64,000 nt of DNA from Denticeps clupeoides (Eukaryota > Chordata > Actinopteri > Clupeiformes > Denticipitidae): assembly GCF_900700375.1 (NCBI RefSeq), contig NC_041726.1, positions 10,270,373 through 10,334,372 of the forward strand, in the 5' to 3' direction. Position numbers and translations under genes: made by a program. The notes beneath the pieces are model-generated. The model worked only from the letters and a program-made list of their open reading frames with translations. It ran no database searches and had not been told where the DNA came from. Of the stretch, positions 25,901 through 37,200 are shown in pieces (position 1 is the first letter of the stretch; every line of letters begins with the position of its first letter).

Positions 25901-28621
25901 CAACGGTCGTCTCCGAGCTACATGTTGCTTGGGTTCCTCCTCGTCTCGGTCTATTGTGCGGAGACCGGAAAAAGCTGCTGCAACTGCACTGGCACGATCT
26001 TCCTCGTCTACGGAGGGTGACTGCGAGACCGACAGAGGAACAGGAAGTGGAGGGCTGAGGCTCGACGTGGTTGCTTCCTGTGTGACGTCAGTCAGATGCG
26101 CAGGTTCTTCCTGTCTCCGGTCCCTCTCTGCTCTCAGCTCTCGATCCATCACTGCAGCGGCCCACTTGTCCTCCTCGTCCTTTCTCCTTCTCCGCCTCCC
26201 CTCTTCCTTCTCATCGTCCTTCCCTTCACTTTCTCCCCTTTCACCTTCATCCCCATCTGGGTTGGAACATCTCTGCCTCTCCATCTCCCTCTGACGGATT
26301 CTCTCACGCAGCGACTCAATGCGGGTCAGAGGACGGCCGGCCCTCCAGCTCTCCCTTCGTTCCACACCTCCAGTTGCTTCACTTGTCCTCTCCGACGAAT
26401 AGTCCACACCATAGAACACGTTCCTGGGTATGTGTACATCACCTTCAGCCGGAGACTGACCTGACCACGCAGAGTGCTTTGGGGACTTCGGAATGACTGG
26501 ATGTTCTTCGCGGTTACGATCTGGGTGGCTGTCATGGTGGGTGTGCATCATGCCTTCTGATTCACCTTCAATGTGCTGGGCTTCACTGTTCTCTTCAACA
26601 TCCGTGTCACGTGTGACATCTGCATCCACATACATGCACGCCTGAGTGGCTCTCCAGAGCTCTTGCTGCATTGCTTGTTCTCTTCTTTGTCCCGTCTTAC
26701 AGATCAGCTCTTCTGTATTTTTTGAGAAGACACTCTGGCTTGAAGGGAGTCCTGATGAAGACAGTCTTCTGGAGGGACAGCTTGTTTCTTTTGTTTCCTC
26801 TATCCTTACCTGGATTTGCCTCTCCCACTGTATGACCCTGTCTCTATTGATGTCCCTCTCTGATAATTCATCCATCTCATGCCCAACCTCTGCCACCCTT
26901 CCTGCCTGGTCTGTCTCTCTATCCTCCTCTCTGTATTGTGTCGTCTCCACCTCGATCGATTTTTCTCTGGCTTCCTGTCTTATGTGGACCCTACGGGCGA
27001 AAGCGATGCCCTCGATACTTTTAATAGATGCCATGGTGAAGCCCTCGTCTGGTTCCACCTTCATGATCCACCCAGCGTATCCCCCACCGTGCGGCTCAGA
27101 TGTTTCTGAAGCCTCCACGTCATCCTCCAACTCCCTTCCAACAGTCATCTCCACCTCAGTGGGTTTCTCTTGTTTCGCTGCTTGCTTCTCCTCGTACCGC
27201 CATCTCTGAAGCACTTTGGGCTTGTTGTCCCTCTCTGGCTCATCTCCAGTGAGCCGGGGCCTGGTGGGGACCCTCCTCTCAGAGTACGTTCTCTCTATCA
27301 CCCTCCGTTCGTTTTCCCCTTCCTCCAGTTGGCCGTTTTTCCTGCCCGAAATGACCCGGTCAGAAAAGCTGAAGGATCGCTTGGGCACCCCCCTGGCCAT
27401 CACTTCCTCCTCCCTCGCCGCCCTTCGCCCACAGAGGTCATCACTGTCCCCAAAACTGGCCCGCCCTCTGCCTAGCCGGACGAAGCAGTCGATGCTCTTG
27501 GATCTGGACGGGGGTTTGGGATGCTCCCCAAATTTGCTGAGAAGCTGGCTCACCCGGCCTCCTCCGCCGCTGCTACACTCTTTCTCTGCTTTATGGCCGA
27601 TCCCCTGTGTCCTGGGCGGGACCCCTGACTCTTTCACGCCTACAACGTCTCTCTTCTTCTCGGGATCCCCCATCCCCCATCCCCCATCTTTTTCCTTGTC
27701 CCACCCCGACTCAAACGTGCTCTCCCTTGAGCTTCTCCGCTCATGTCCTTGCTTCTCCTCTCCCTCCTTCGAAGAAGCTGTGATTCTGTCATCTGTTCCG
27801 GGCTTAATGATTAGCACCTCAGTTGCTCTGATCTCTGTCACACTCCCTCTGCTTGCCAAGATCTCCTTCAGATCCATCCTCATCCCTCTTTTCTCCCCCA
27901 CCTCCTGCCTCTCCTCGTTCTCCCGCTCCCCGCCCCTCTGACGGTTCTCTTCTCTCTCATGGTCCTTCCTGTCCTTCTCAATGATGATAATATTATCTGC
28001 CCTGATCGTGCGCAGGCCTGGGTAAAGGTTCTCTGCGTCCTTGTCTGCTTTTCTTGCTCTTGCTGCTTCCCTTTCCCATTCTTTCTCCTTCGCTGATTCC
28101 CTGCATGAATCTCTTCTGTCTCTGTATCTTTCATCCTTTGGAGCGATGTCCCTTCCTCTGTGGACACCACCCTCGTTCTCCTGCTCGTCCCCCTTTTCAA
28201 GACCCCCCTCTCCACCTTTCTCCACCTCCTTCCCTCTCCTCCATCCACACTGAAAGCGCATGAATGGGTTCTGACAGATGGGGCCTATAGTTTCAGTGGA
28301 AACTCGGCTGTACTTCTTGAGGGGGTCCGTGGTAAACCGAGGCCGCTCTGCTTCCAGCCTGAGTGTGGGCTCTCCCCCCGGCGGGCCAGGGGACAGGTTC
28401 TCTGCCAGGCCGTCGTCCACGCCGTGTAATCCCCCCTCCCGGTCCTTCTCTCCAGCGCCCTCCTGCTTTGCCTTCCTGCGCTGGATGATCCCTCGCTTCC
28501 AGGCGGGCATGCTGGCCAGCCTCTCCTCTTCTTCCTTTTCCCTTCTCTCGCGTTCCTCCTCCTCTCTCCTCTTGCGCTCCAGCAGCAGTTGCTTCCATTC
28601 CGGCAGCGAGGAAACAGACAT
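22922..28621 (-). CDS. ppp1r18: Phostensin-like protein (Ppp1r18), greatly enlarged
   Basis: Phostensin targets protein phosphatase 1 to actin filament ends; taperin is its paralogue. The coding exons are 24914-28621, 23168-23402 and 22922-22941, giving 1320 residues against about 610 in human. Both ends are conserved. At the start, LPEWKQLL and MPAWKRGIIQRRKAK match the two PxWK-type motifs, followed by IGPICQNPFMR. At the end, KKRYPTAEEIEVIGGYQRL, the PP1-docking motif KVCF (residues 1238-1241, where human has KISF), EYPSESSLL, an acidic stretch and VDESCRH match the human C terminus. The split codon for Asp before ESCRH fixes the last intron. The middle is charged, low-complexity and probably disordered. 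RTIRADNIIIIE (about 204-215), ATEVLIIKP (about 266-274) and RVSQLLSKFG (about 356-365) look like taperin. The ATG at 28621 follows an acceptor at about 28658. AATAAA on the minus strand lies near 22396. Nrm lies directly upstream, as in human. Confidence 0.92.
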
Positions 28622-28934
28622 CACGCCAGGGACGAGTGGCCAGCCCGTCAGATTCCTGTAAATAATTATCATTACACTTCTATAGAATGTTTTAATGAGG
28701 TTACTAAATACAACTGCATTTGTTTAAAAGATCATATTACATTTAATTAAGTATCCTTACATTTGTGCATAATGCATCCTTACATTGTGCTATATATAGG
28801 TTTAAAGATTTTTAAAAGTTCACAGGTCATGCATGCATCATGAAGAAAATAAAACAAAAAAATGTTTGTGCTGCTTTGTTTATGGCACAGCAAGGCCGTG
28901 ACATTCGTCGCTAGATAAAGTAATATGTCGTTAC

Positions 28935-29085
28935 CTGGCGAGCGTGTCAGACGAGCCTGTGCGCGGCCGGACTCGGCGTCGCCGCGCCTGCGGCCCCGGA
29001 AACGCGCGCCATCGGTAGTAAATATTCCCGGCCGCGCTAATCCGATAATTACATTAAACTCCTGCGGGGGGGGGGGGGGGGTTAG
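28935..29085 (-). promoter_or_regulatory. ppp1r18: CpG-rich noncoding first exon and start region of ppp1r18
   Basis: On the minus strand a CpG-dense block ends at CTCGCCAG before a GTAACG donor at 28934. It is preceded at about 29065-29082 by a run of about 17 G (plus strand). The presumed transcription start is therefore only about 130 bases from the nrm polyadenylation signal at 29209-29214. Confidence 0.55.
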
Positions 29086-29411
29086 TGGCGCCACCATATT
29101 GGCCGTCCTAAGAAAAGGCGCCTAAATTAAGACGCTCGTCTGCCGCGCAACATGCAAGCGTTAATAATGCACGACACGAAGTAACGACGAGTACAAGAAG
29201 AGCAGCAGTTTATTGAGTCTCGCCGCTTTCAGCGACATTTTCCAGCGTTTCAGAGTCAGTTTGCACATCAGTAGAAAAGACCAAGAATAAAATGTAGGCA
29301 TTGCATCGTTTTTTTTTTTTTAAGTCACACAAACAGGACAATGAAGCATTTCTCCCTGGACACCGGGCTCGTTGTGAAAGTGTAAAACGCCGTGCAGGGA
29401 CCGGTCCGGAC

Positions 29412-31550
29412 TCAGTCCTTCCCGCGACCGGAGCCGGGCTCCTGCGGGGCGCCCCCTGGCGGCGGGCAGAAGAGCTGCAGCTTGCTGCGCAGCTGCGACC
29501 TCAGGTAGGCGTAGTCCTGGGCGTCCAGCGAGTGGCCCAGCGCCACGTAGGCGGACAGGTACGCCGCCAGCAGCAGCCTGTCCAGGGGGAAGGTGGGCAG
29601 GAGCCACAGCACCACCAGGAGCTCCAGACACACGGGGTGGCGCAGGTGGGCATAGAGGCGCTGGGCACGCGCCGACTTGAGGGCCAAGGGGTCGCCCAGT
29701 CCGAGGCAGTCATAATACACCTGCAAAAAAGAGCCGCAGAAAGCCATTCATCTCAGTGAACATCCCCTTTAAAAAAATAATTCAATTAAATGTAAAAAGT
29801 CTAATTCAAGATTGGTTTAGTGCAATCATAAAAGAAACAAAAATGTATACAGTACAGGACAAAAGTTTGGACACACCTTCTCATTCAATGTGGTTTCTTT
29901 ATTTTCATGACCATTTACATTGGTAGATTCTCACTGAAGGAATCAAAACTATGAATGAACACATGTGGAGTTATGTACTTAACAAAAAATGTGAAATAAC
30001 TGAAAACATGTTTTATATTCTAGTTTCTACAAAATAGCCGCCATTTGCTCTGATTACTGCTTTGAACACTCTTGGCATTCTATCGATGAGCTTCAAGATG
30101 TCGTCATCTGAAATGGTTTTCCAACAGTCTTGAAGGAGTTCCCAGAGGTGTTTAGCACTTGTTGGCCCCTTTGCCTTCACTCTGCGGTCCAGCTCACCCC
30201 AAACCATCTGGATTGGGTTCAGGTCTGGTGACTGTGGAGGCCAGGTCTCCACTTTTTGTTAAGTACATAACACCACATTCATAGTTTTGATGCCTTCAGT
30301 GAGAATCTACTAATTTAAAGTGAAAGTGATTGTCATTGTGATACACTGCAGCACAGCACACGGTGCACACAACGAAATGTGTCCTCTGCTTTTAACCATT
30401 ACCCTTGTTCATGAAAATAAAGAAAACACATTGAATGAGAAGGTGCGTCCAAACTTTTGGCCTGTACTGTATATACACACTAAACTATACTAACTAAAAC
30501 TTAAATACTGTACAGTATCTCTAAGAGAAAAATAAAAGCTTTTCTGTATGATGAACAGGACAAACAGGACCGCATCGTGTAGGGAAAATGTAAAATGGCA
30601 CACAACGCTAAAAGCCCGGATTCAGCGGCGCTCCGGGTAAATTACCTGTTTGAGTCCCAGCAGCTCAGGGTAGTCGAATATCAGCAGTATGCTGAAGATG
30701 ACGGCCCAGCACAAGAAGTGAAGGGTGAAGCAGATCAGAGGGAACCAGATGTCCCACGGTGCATGGCGCACAGACCACAGGCAGGGGGCGCCCGTCACCG
30801 GCTGCCAGAAATGCATCAATAACTGGACAGAGACGACAGGAATTAAGTTCTGGTGGTTAAACGCCTTGTTTCTTGTTTTTTGCGGGTGACGGCGAGCACC
30901 TGCAGGGTCGCAGCGGTGGCGGCGCAGTACACGGCGCGGTTCAGGGAGCCCAGGACGGACCCACACGCCTGCTTGACCGGCGACCAGGCCAGGAGGCTGT
31001 GCTGGACCGTGAAGAGACCCAGCAGGCCAACGTCCACACACAAGGCCTTGAGGACAGAGACGTCCCGCAAAACCAGGGACCACGACACAGAATCTGTAAA
31101 TTAAAAACAACCCTTCAAAAATCCACTTTACGTGTAAAAAATGAAAAAAAGATTAACAAAAAAACGTGAGCGCCCAACGTGGGGCTCGAACCCACGACCC
31201 TGAGATTAAGAGTCTCATGCTCTACCGACTGAGCTAGCCGGGCTGCGGAGAGCGCGGCGCCGCGCTGCTCTTTAACCACCGCGCCGCATCGCGTCTCGTC
31301 CGCGTACCCGAACGCTTCCTTTGCGGCTGCGCGGTCGCACTTTTATCGCTTTTTGCCGACGCGGCTCTGCGTCTGCGGTAACCGTACCTCGGCACAGCGC
31401 GGGCCCGCCGGTGATGTTGTGGTAAATCGCCCTGAAGGAGACGAAGCGCACGAAGTCGGCGCCCGTCACGAACACGAACGCGAAGCTGCCGAGCGCCACG
31501 CAGGCGACGAAAACGGGACGCGCCGCGCCGCGCAGCGACTCCGCCGCCAT
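29412..31550 (-). CDS. nrm: Nurim, inner nuclear membrane protein
   Basis: Nurim is a multipass inner nuclear membrane protein that resembles isoprenylcysteine methyltransferases. No enzyme activity of nurim is known to me. Four minus-strand exons (31388-31550, 30900-31093, 30646-30822, 29412-29720) give 280 residues, against 262 in human. Family blocks include [79 protein letters not shown] and [15 protein letters not shown]. The His in LRHPV and the following Glu sit in the methyltransferase-like C-terminal half. Several hydrophobic segments are clear. The ATG lies in a CpG-rich promoter with CTTCCGGGC just upstream (about 31564). Intron 1 contains a tRNA-Lys and intron 3 a Tc1-like element. 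AATAAA on the minus strand is at 29209-29214. Confidence 0.96.
29848..30472 (-). mobile_element. Shortened Tc1-like transposon with nested SINE-A
   Basis: Terminal inverted repeats of about 45 bases or more lie at 29848 (TACAGTACAGGACAAAAG) and at 30472 (reversed TACAGTACAGGCCAAAAG), and both carry GAATGAGAAGGTG inside. The minus-strand frame 30013-30252 encodes the end of a Tc1 transposase ([20 protein letters not shown]), which holds the last acidic catalytic region. Most of the rest is deleted. A truncated minus-strand SINE-A lies at about 30318-30412. It sits in nrm intron 3. Confidence 0.85.
31171..31243 (-). tRNA. tRNA-Lys (anticodon CTT), intronic in nrm
   Basis: The 73-base minus-strand sequence begins GCCCGGCTAGCTCAGTCGG, has GACTCTTAATC as anticodon loop and GGTTCGAGCC as box B, and ends GTTGGGCG. 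The arms pair well and both internal promoter boxes are canonical. A run of seven T on the minus strand at about 31158-31164 serves as an RNA polymerase III terminator. It lies in intron 1 of nrm, on the same strand, and looks functional. Confidence 0.95.
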
Positions 31551-31679
31551 TCCAGCCGCCTCTTCCGGGCCGAGCCGCTCCGCCGCCAGAGGGCCCCGCG
31601 GCCGCGGACTTCCAGCCGGTTCTGTTCGACTCTCAGGCGGCGTCATGTGCAAACTGTGTTCAGGCACAAAACCTCAAAA

Positions 31680-34190
31680 TTCTGAATTGTACGGTCCAAC
31701 TTAAACATTACAAAAAAAAGAGAAAATACAGTCAAAATTGATAATATTCACCAATTGCTCTTTTTGTTCTGTCTATAACAAACATAAATATATAAGTTGT
31801 CTTTACTGACAAATGAGCACACTGACCGCTGATAAAAGAAATGAAATGAAGCGGCCTGCCTCACAGAATACTACAGTATTAGGCTGTAAAATTAATTTAC
31901 ACACAACACGCCATAACGACAACGTGGAAAGGTTTACTTGAGATTTTGGCATTAGTATTTAGCAAGAAATGAGAGCGTGCTGGACCCGAGCATCCGACAA
32001 CTGCTGAGAGGCAAACTCGGCGCCATTTATCAGTCCATCCCATTAGTCAACCGACTAACATTTACATTTCCCAGACACCCTTATCCAGAGAGCCTTTACA
32101 GGCAGTAGTTACAGGGACAGTCCCACGGGAGACACTCTGGGTTAAGTGTCTTGCTCAGGGACACAATGGTAGTAAGTGGGGTTCGAACCTGGGTCTCCAC
32201 CTGGGAACCTGGGTCTCCAGGCAAGGCTACTACCAGCCCTAGACGAACCTCTGCTCATCAAAACTGCAGGAACTGTGTGTAATGAAGACAACTCTGTGTC
32301 AGCCGTTTCACTGTGGTGGTGCAGGGGATGTGTGTTTTGTTTTTAGGATTTAATAAAAATTATTTTCCCCTCTGCGTCCTTTTTGAAATGTTGTGCGTGT
32401 TCTGGCAGAGATCTGCAATGCGGTGACTTTCAAGGATTTACCTGTGATTTATCTCCTCACCAACTTCCTTAATTCTTTATGGCGAGGAGCTACAGGAAAT
32501 GCCATACGTGACGTCAGCCGCTGGAGACCTGGCGGGAATTTTGAATGAATAGTGAAGGCAGCGGGGGGAATTAAAAAACTCTTCAGGAATACATTGACCG
32601 GTGCTTTCACAGTGTATTCATGAAGAAATGGGTGGGTGGTAGTAGCCTAGTGGGTAACACACTAGCCTATAAAGCAGAAGACCCAGGTTCACTTAACCCT
32701 GAGTGTCTCCAGGGGAGACTGTACCTGTAACTACTGATTGTAAGTCGCTCTGGTAAATGCTGTAAATGTGAAAGCCGACATCCTGGACTCAACTGACAAG
32801 AGCTGGTCGAGATTCTACACTGAGAATTTAAATCTCTGAGGGAATCGCTGCTGAAAACACATCTCTACGGAACTTGGACAAGTCTCTAACTGATAATTGA
32901 CACATCTAAGTGAAGAAAATAAATGTGAGATGACCTGGTGTTTTCTCGGAATCTGCGGAAGAAGATGCCGAAATGACTGTAAAAACCCACCTGAAGCTTC
33001 CGGAGGACAGTTTTTGTGTTTTTCCACTCATTCATTTTATATTATTTTTAGGCCATATGGTTGGTGCAAAACATCCTGAAAGGAATGAATTTGTTAAAAG
33101 GTGAGCCGTCAGCTGATCTTATTTAATGAGAAGATTTGACCAGACGGTGAGATGCAGGAGTGCCCAGATTTACTTTGTGGTTTCAGGTGAACCTCTCATG
33201 CTGGACCAGTTCTGCAGGTCTGTATCTGTGGTAGTCTCTCAGGCAGTACACTTTGTGGTTCTCTTTGTATAGCGTGAAAAGCGTCCCTTCTAGGTTCCAG
33301 TTGCAAAGGACAAGTGAAAACAGGACAAGTGATAGGACTCTACCCTGGCCAGCTTTGGTCTTGTGTGTTAATTTTGAACCAAGAAATGATGTTCATGTTT
33401 CTTAAACAGCTCAGTGCTATGAAGATCATCCTTTCCACTGTAATAATGATGCAATAATAAGATAGGATAACAAGTAGGATAACTTTTCCATACATAATCT
33501 GATGATTTGCCATGAGGTGTTGGTTCCCTGTTCCATAAGCAACAGAGACAGTGTGCATTAATTAAATTACTGTTAAATGTTCAATGCCCATTCAACATTA
33601 AACATTATATAATTATACTGTGTGCTGCATATACTGATAAATGTTCAGTGCCCATGCATTAAACTACTATAATAATACTGCGTGCATGAATTGAACTATT
33701 GATAAACGTAGCAGTGACACCGTGCGGCCAGCGCCTGTAACTACACCGCACACCGCAGGCCACTGAGCGAATTTTTAAACTCTTGCAGCTTTCGTAACAT
33801 GTGCAATAAATTCATCATGCGACTGTCTCGTCCAACTACCTGCACACCTGGTGAAATCCCGCGAGATTTGATGATTGCGCACAGGACCCCAGGCCTTCTG
33901 CGTCACTTCATGTGGAATGCAGTTCTCATTTCTGGGCTTGTGCAGGCAGCCAAAAATACCACAGCGCGCGTTGGCCACAATTCCACAAGAAACTAGTGGA
34001 ATTTAGTGCGATTTGACACAAACAAGCGCTTGGTTATTTACTGATGAACACGAACAATTCTTGTTAACGAGGCGCGTGACCCGGCGGGGGCGCGCGCGTC
34101 AAGTTCGGACAGGTGGCGGGGCCACGCCCTGGCCCCGCAGGTGGCGCCGACCAGGAAGTGGCAGAAGTTCCGCTCCATGCGCGCTCCGCG
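31680..34190. other. Gene-free stretch between nrm and cdcp1 with SINE-B copies
   Basis: A minus-strand SINE-B lies at about 32050-32235 (reversed tail CCCTTATCCAGAGAGCC, then GTCTTGCTCAGGGACAC). A plus-strand copy lies at about 32636-32775. Near 33555-33710 a roughly 80-base AT-rich segment is imperfectly doubled. The block 33775-33995 is more GC-rich and unassigned. I see no supported exon. This is where the MHC-type gene set ends and the human 3p21-type set begins. Confidence 0.6.
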
Positions 34191-34214
34191 CCCTGGCGTC
34201 TGACCGTGGCCGAG

Positions 34215-37200
34215 ATGCGGTCCCCGCTGCTGGCGCTCTGCGCGCTGCTGGCTGCGCGCCTCTCAGGTGAGCTTCTCCCGGCGCAACCGGCCCGGGAGCC
34301 GCGGCGCTGGGATTACGGATTGTACATTTATTGCCTCATGCACTTGGAGTCGCATGTTCTACCGGCCGCAGGTTTCGGAAAGTGATCAATTTTGCATGTT
34401 AGGAACCCGGGTTCTATAACAAGAACTTTGTTTAGGGGCGTGAAGGGCGTTGGAGATTCATATTAACCCGCATGCAGGACTCTGACCAGTCAGATCTTAG
34501 CGCTCAGGGAAAATCCACCAATCCAGCAAGTGAAACTCCAGCGACATCTCAGTTTCCAGAAGGTAGTCTCTGCCCCTGAACTCGAGTTTTCCAGTCACCG
34601 TGTTCAACAGGTTCTTGACCGACAGAATTCAGTAATGCAGGTCCCCTTAAATACACTTGAAGATCTCCTGAAGACCACCATCTGAATTGTTTTGGTGCAG
34701 CAGTAGAGCAGAACGTGATCATTAAGCTGTTGTGTGTGGAATGGAGACCATCATTTGTACATTTGCATATGTGGAATTTACCAGACGCCCTTATCCAGAG
34801 CCCCTTAAAGTCAATAGTGACAGGGACAGTCCCCCTCTGGAGACACTCAGGGTTAAGTGTCTTGCTCAGGGACACAGTGGTAGTAAGTGGGGTTTGAACC
34901 TGGGTCTTCTGGTTCATAGCGGGTGTCTTGGCCTCTAGGCTACTACTAAATGAAGCTTGTTATCATTTCATCTCTTTAATTATAGATGCCTGGTGTGAGT
35001 GCTGGTCTCTGGTTTTGATGTTCTCCTGCCATCTTCATTAGATTCAGGAAGGCATCGGTTCTAGTGAGAACCCCCTTTTCCATTCGCCAGTAATCCTTCA
35101 AGGACACCTGGTCCCATCGTCTCACCTTTTGGTTGTGAGGTGGACCTCAACGAATGCAGGACGCTGCCAGTGAGCTAGATGTGTTTGAGTGAGGTTATTG
35201 CTGAGGTGAAATTCGGTGGATCTCCGAGGGAGAGGAAGAAATGTGCTTGTGAAATCAGCGCCTCGCAGGTTTAGACACGCAAGAGCCTGCAGCTCTACAG
35301 TGGCAGCACTGACTGAAGACCTTCTCGGTTCCTATCAGCCATGTTCTCAATCAGAGACTGAAATCTGGTGTCTTAATATGCTGCATTTGTTGCTTTGTAA
35401 GGTGAAGCTCATGATCGAGCTACGGCCGGAGTCGACGCCATGTTGAAAACACGAATGACCGGTAAAAGTAGAGCAGCTGTTGGCTCACCACGCTGACATT
35501 CGCAGGGGGGGTTTGAGGTGAAATCAAGCAAGTCCCATTTCTGCTGCTGTTTTCTCCGATTGTTCCTAATTTGAGGTCAGAAGTTCCCGTCACCCCAGTG
35601 CTGACCTGGGAGAAGCATTTCGAAGTGCTAGAAATGTTGCAGGCTTCCTGCGTTTTCACCAGAATAATATTTTTCCTGTCCCGTCCCTCCAGCGAGTCAG
35701 GAAATGACTGTGGACCCTCAAGTGTCTTCAGAAACCACACCTGCTGTACCTCTGGTTACTTCTCCTGGGAGTGAACCCGATCCCACGGCCGTCCCCACCC
35801 AAGCCGCCGAACCCCGTGAGACCGCCCGTGTCCGCCACCCGACACTCGCATTCCCTGGCTTTTCATCCATATGTAGAAGCTCATCTCGCCTGCATCGTTC
35901 TGTCTCCAGGGGGCAGGAGCATGGACGTGACCTCTGACGCCACCTTCACCATCAGTAAAAAGCCCGGGGCAGCGGCGTGCCAGGCGTGCGTCCGGGACAG
36001 CCAGCCTCCGTCCTGCTCTCCACCGGACCTGAAGCTGAACGGGCCCCTCAGCACCGTGCTTGACTTCAGCTGCGCTCAGCCGGAGGAGGCCTTCCGGGTT
36101 GAGTTCAACCAGGAGATCGGTACGTTTCCTCTCACGGCGCTGCGTTCTCTGCTGCTGGTTACGCAGTCTGACCAGGTCTGGGTTCTCCTTCAGAATGCAC
36201 ACAGGACCAGTGCAGCAGTGACATCCACGCCGACTCCGCCCACTTCCCAGACTTCAGCCGGAGCTTCACCTGGGACGTCAAAGTCCCCTCGTCGATGTTG
36301 TTCCAGCTGGACTTCCCGGATCCTGGCATGAGACAGATCTCTCCTTCAGACACGTGTCCTGACCAGCACACCTTCACAATCATCTTATACCAGCGCACCG
36401 GAGTCACCAATATCGGCACCTTCTGCAGAAACGGCACCATTTCCCACATCCAAATTCGCTACAAGGGCAGGGTGACCCTGTCCCTCCCAGGACACATACT
36501 GCTGAACATGTCTGCCATCAAGGTGTCACTTGGACCTTCTTCTAAGTGTAAGGGACCACACCACATGAAGGAAGGAGCAATTTTGGTGGACCTTGAGGCA
36601 CGTTGTGGTGGTTGATTTTCTCCTCTCTGTATCTGCAGCAATAGCCACTGTGGAAGCCCTGCTGCCTCGTGGACACTCCCTCACCGAATTCTTCTCAGCC
36701 AACTACCCTGCCGGCTTCCCGACCGAGGACCAGATGCGGTGGAACTTCACCGTCCCGCCAATGCACAATGCTACCATTTTATTCCTAGAGACCACGCTAC
36801 CACAGTGCCAGATGGGTTCCGCCACCGTGGAGTACCTGCAGGAAGGCAAGGCAGCGGTTAGCAAAGCCGTGACTGACGCACAGCCTGTGAACCTGCAGGG
36901 CGAGGTGGACATGGTCCTTCATAACTGCAGGACAACAGGCAGTCAGCCCCTCGTGCTCCGATTCAACGTGTCTGTGTACAGCAGCAACCAGCCACGTATG
37001 TAGATTATGTTCTCCTCATTTCTCCACCCACGTTCTCCAGGATTTCAGACATGGTGTGATGTAAATGTACCAGGGAGACAATCTAGTTACACCACAGAAA
37101 TCTTCTCTACCATATTCAGTGTTCCAGACCAGGTTCTGGTGTGTGTGGATGAAAAGTCCTGCACGTCATTTCTAGGGGTCTGTTTCCCATTCCCAAGCCT

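Noticed and set aside
24999-28661. Long plus-strand frames opposite ppp1r18
   Set aside because: They are shadows of the long, compositionally biased phostensin exon. None has domain likeness.
33775-33995. Short open frames in both directions between nrm and cdcp1
   Set aside because: No likeness to any protein I know, no splice context and no promoter. Probably repeat-derived or chance.
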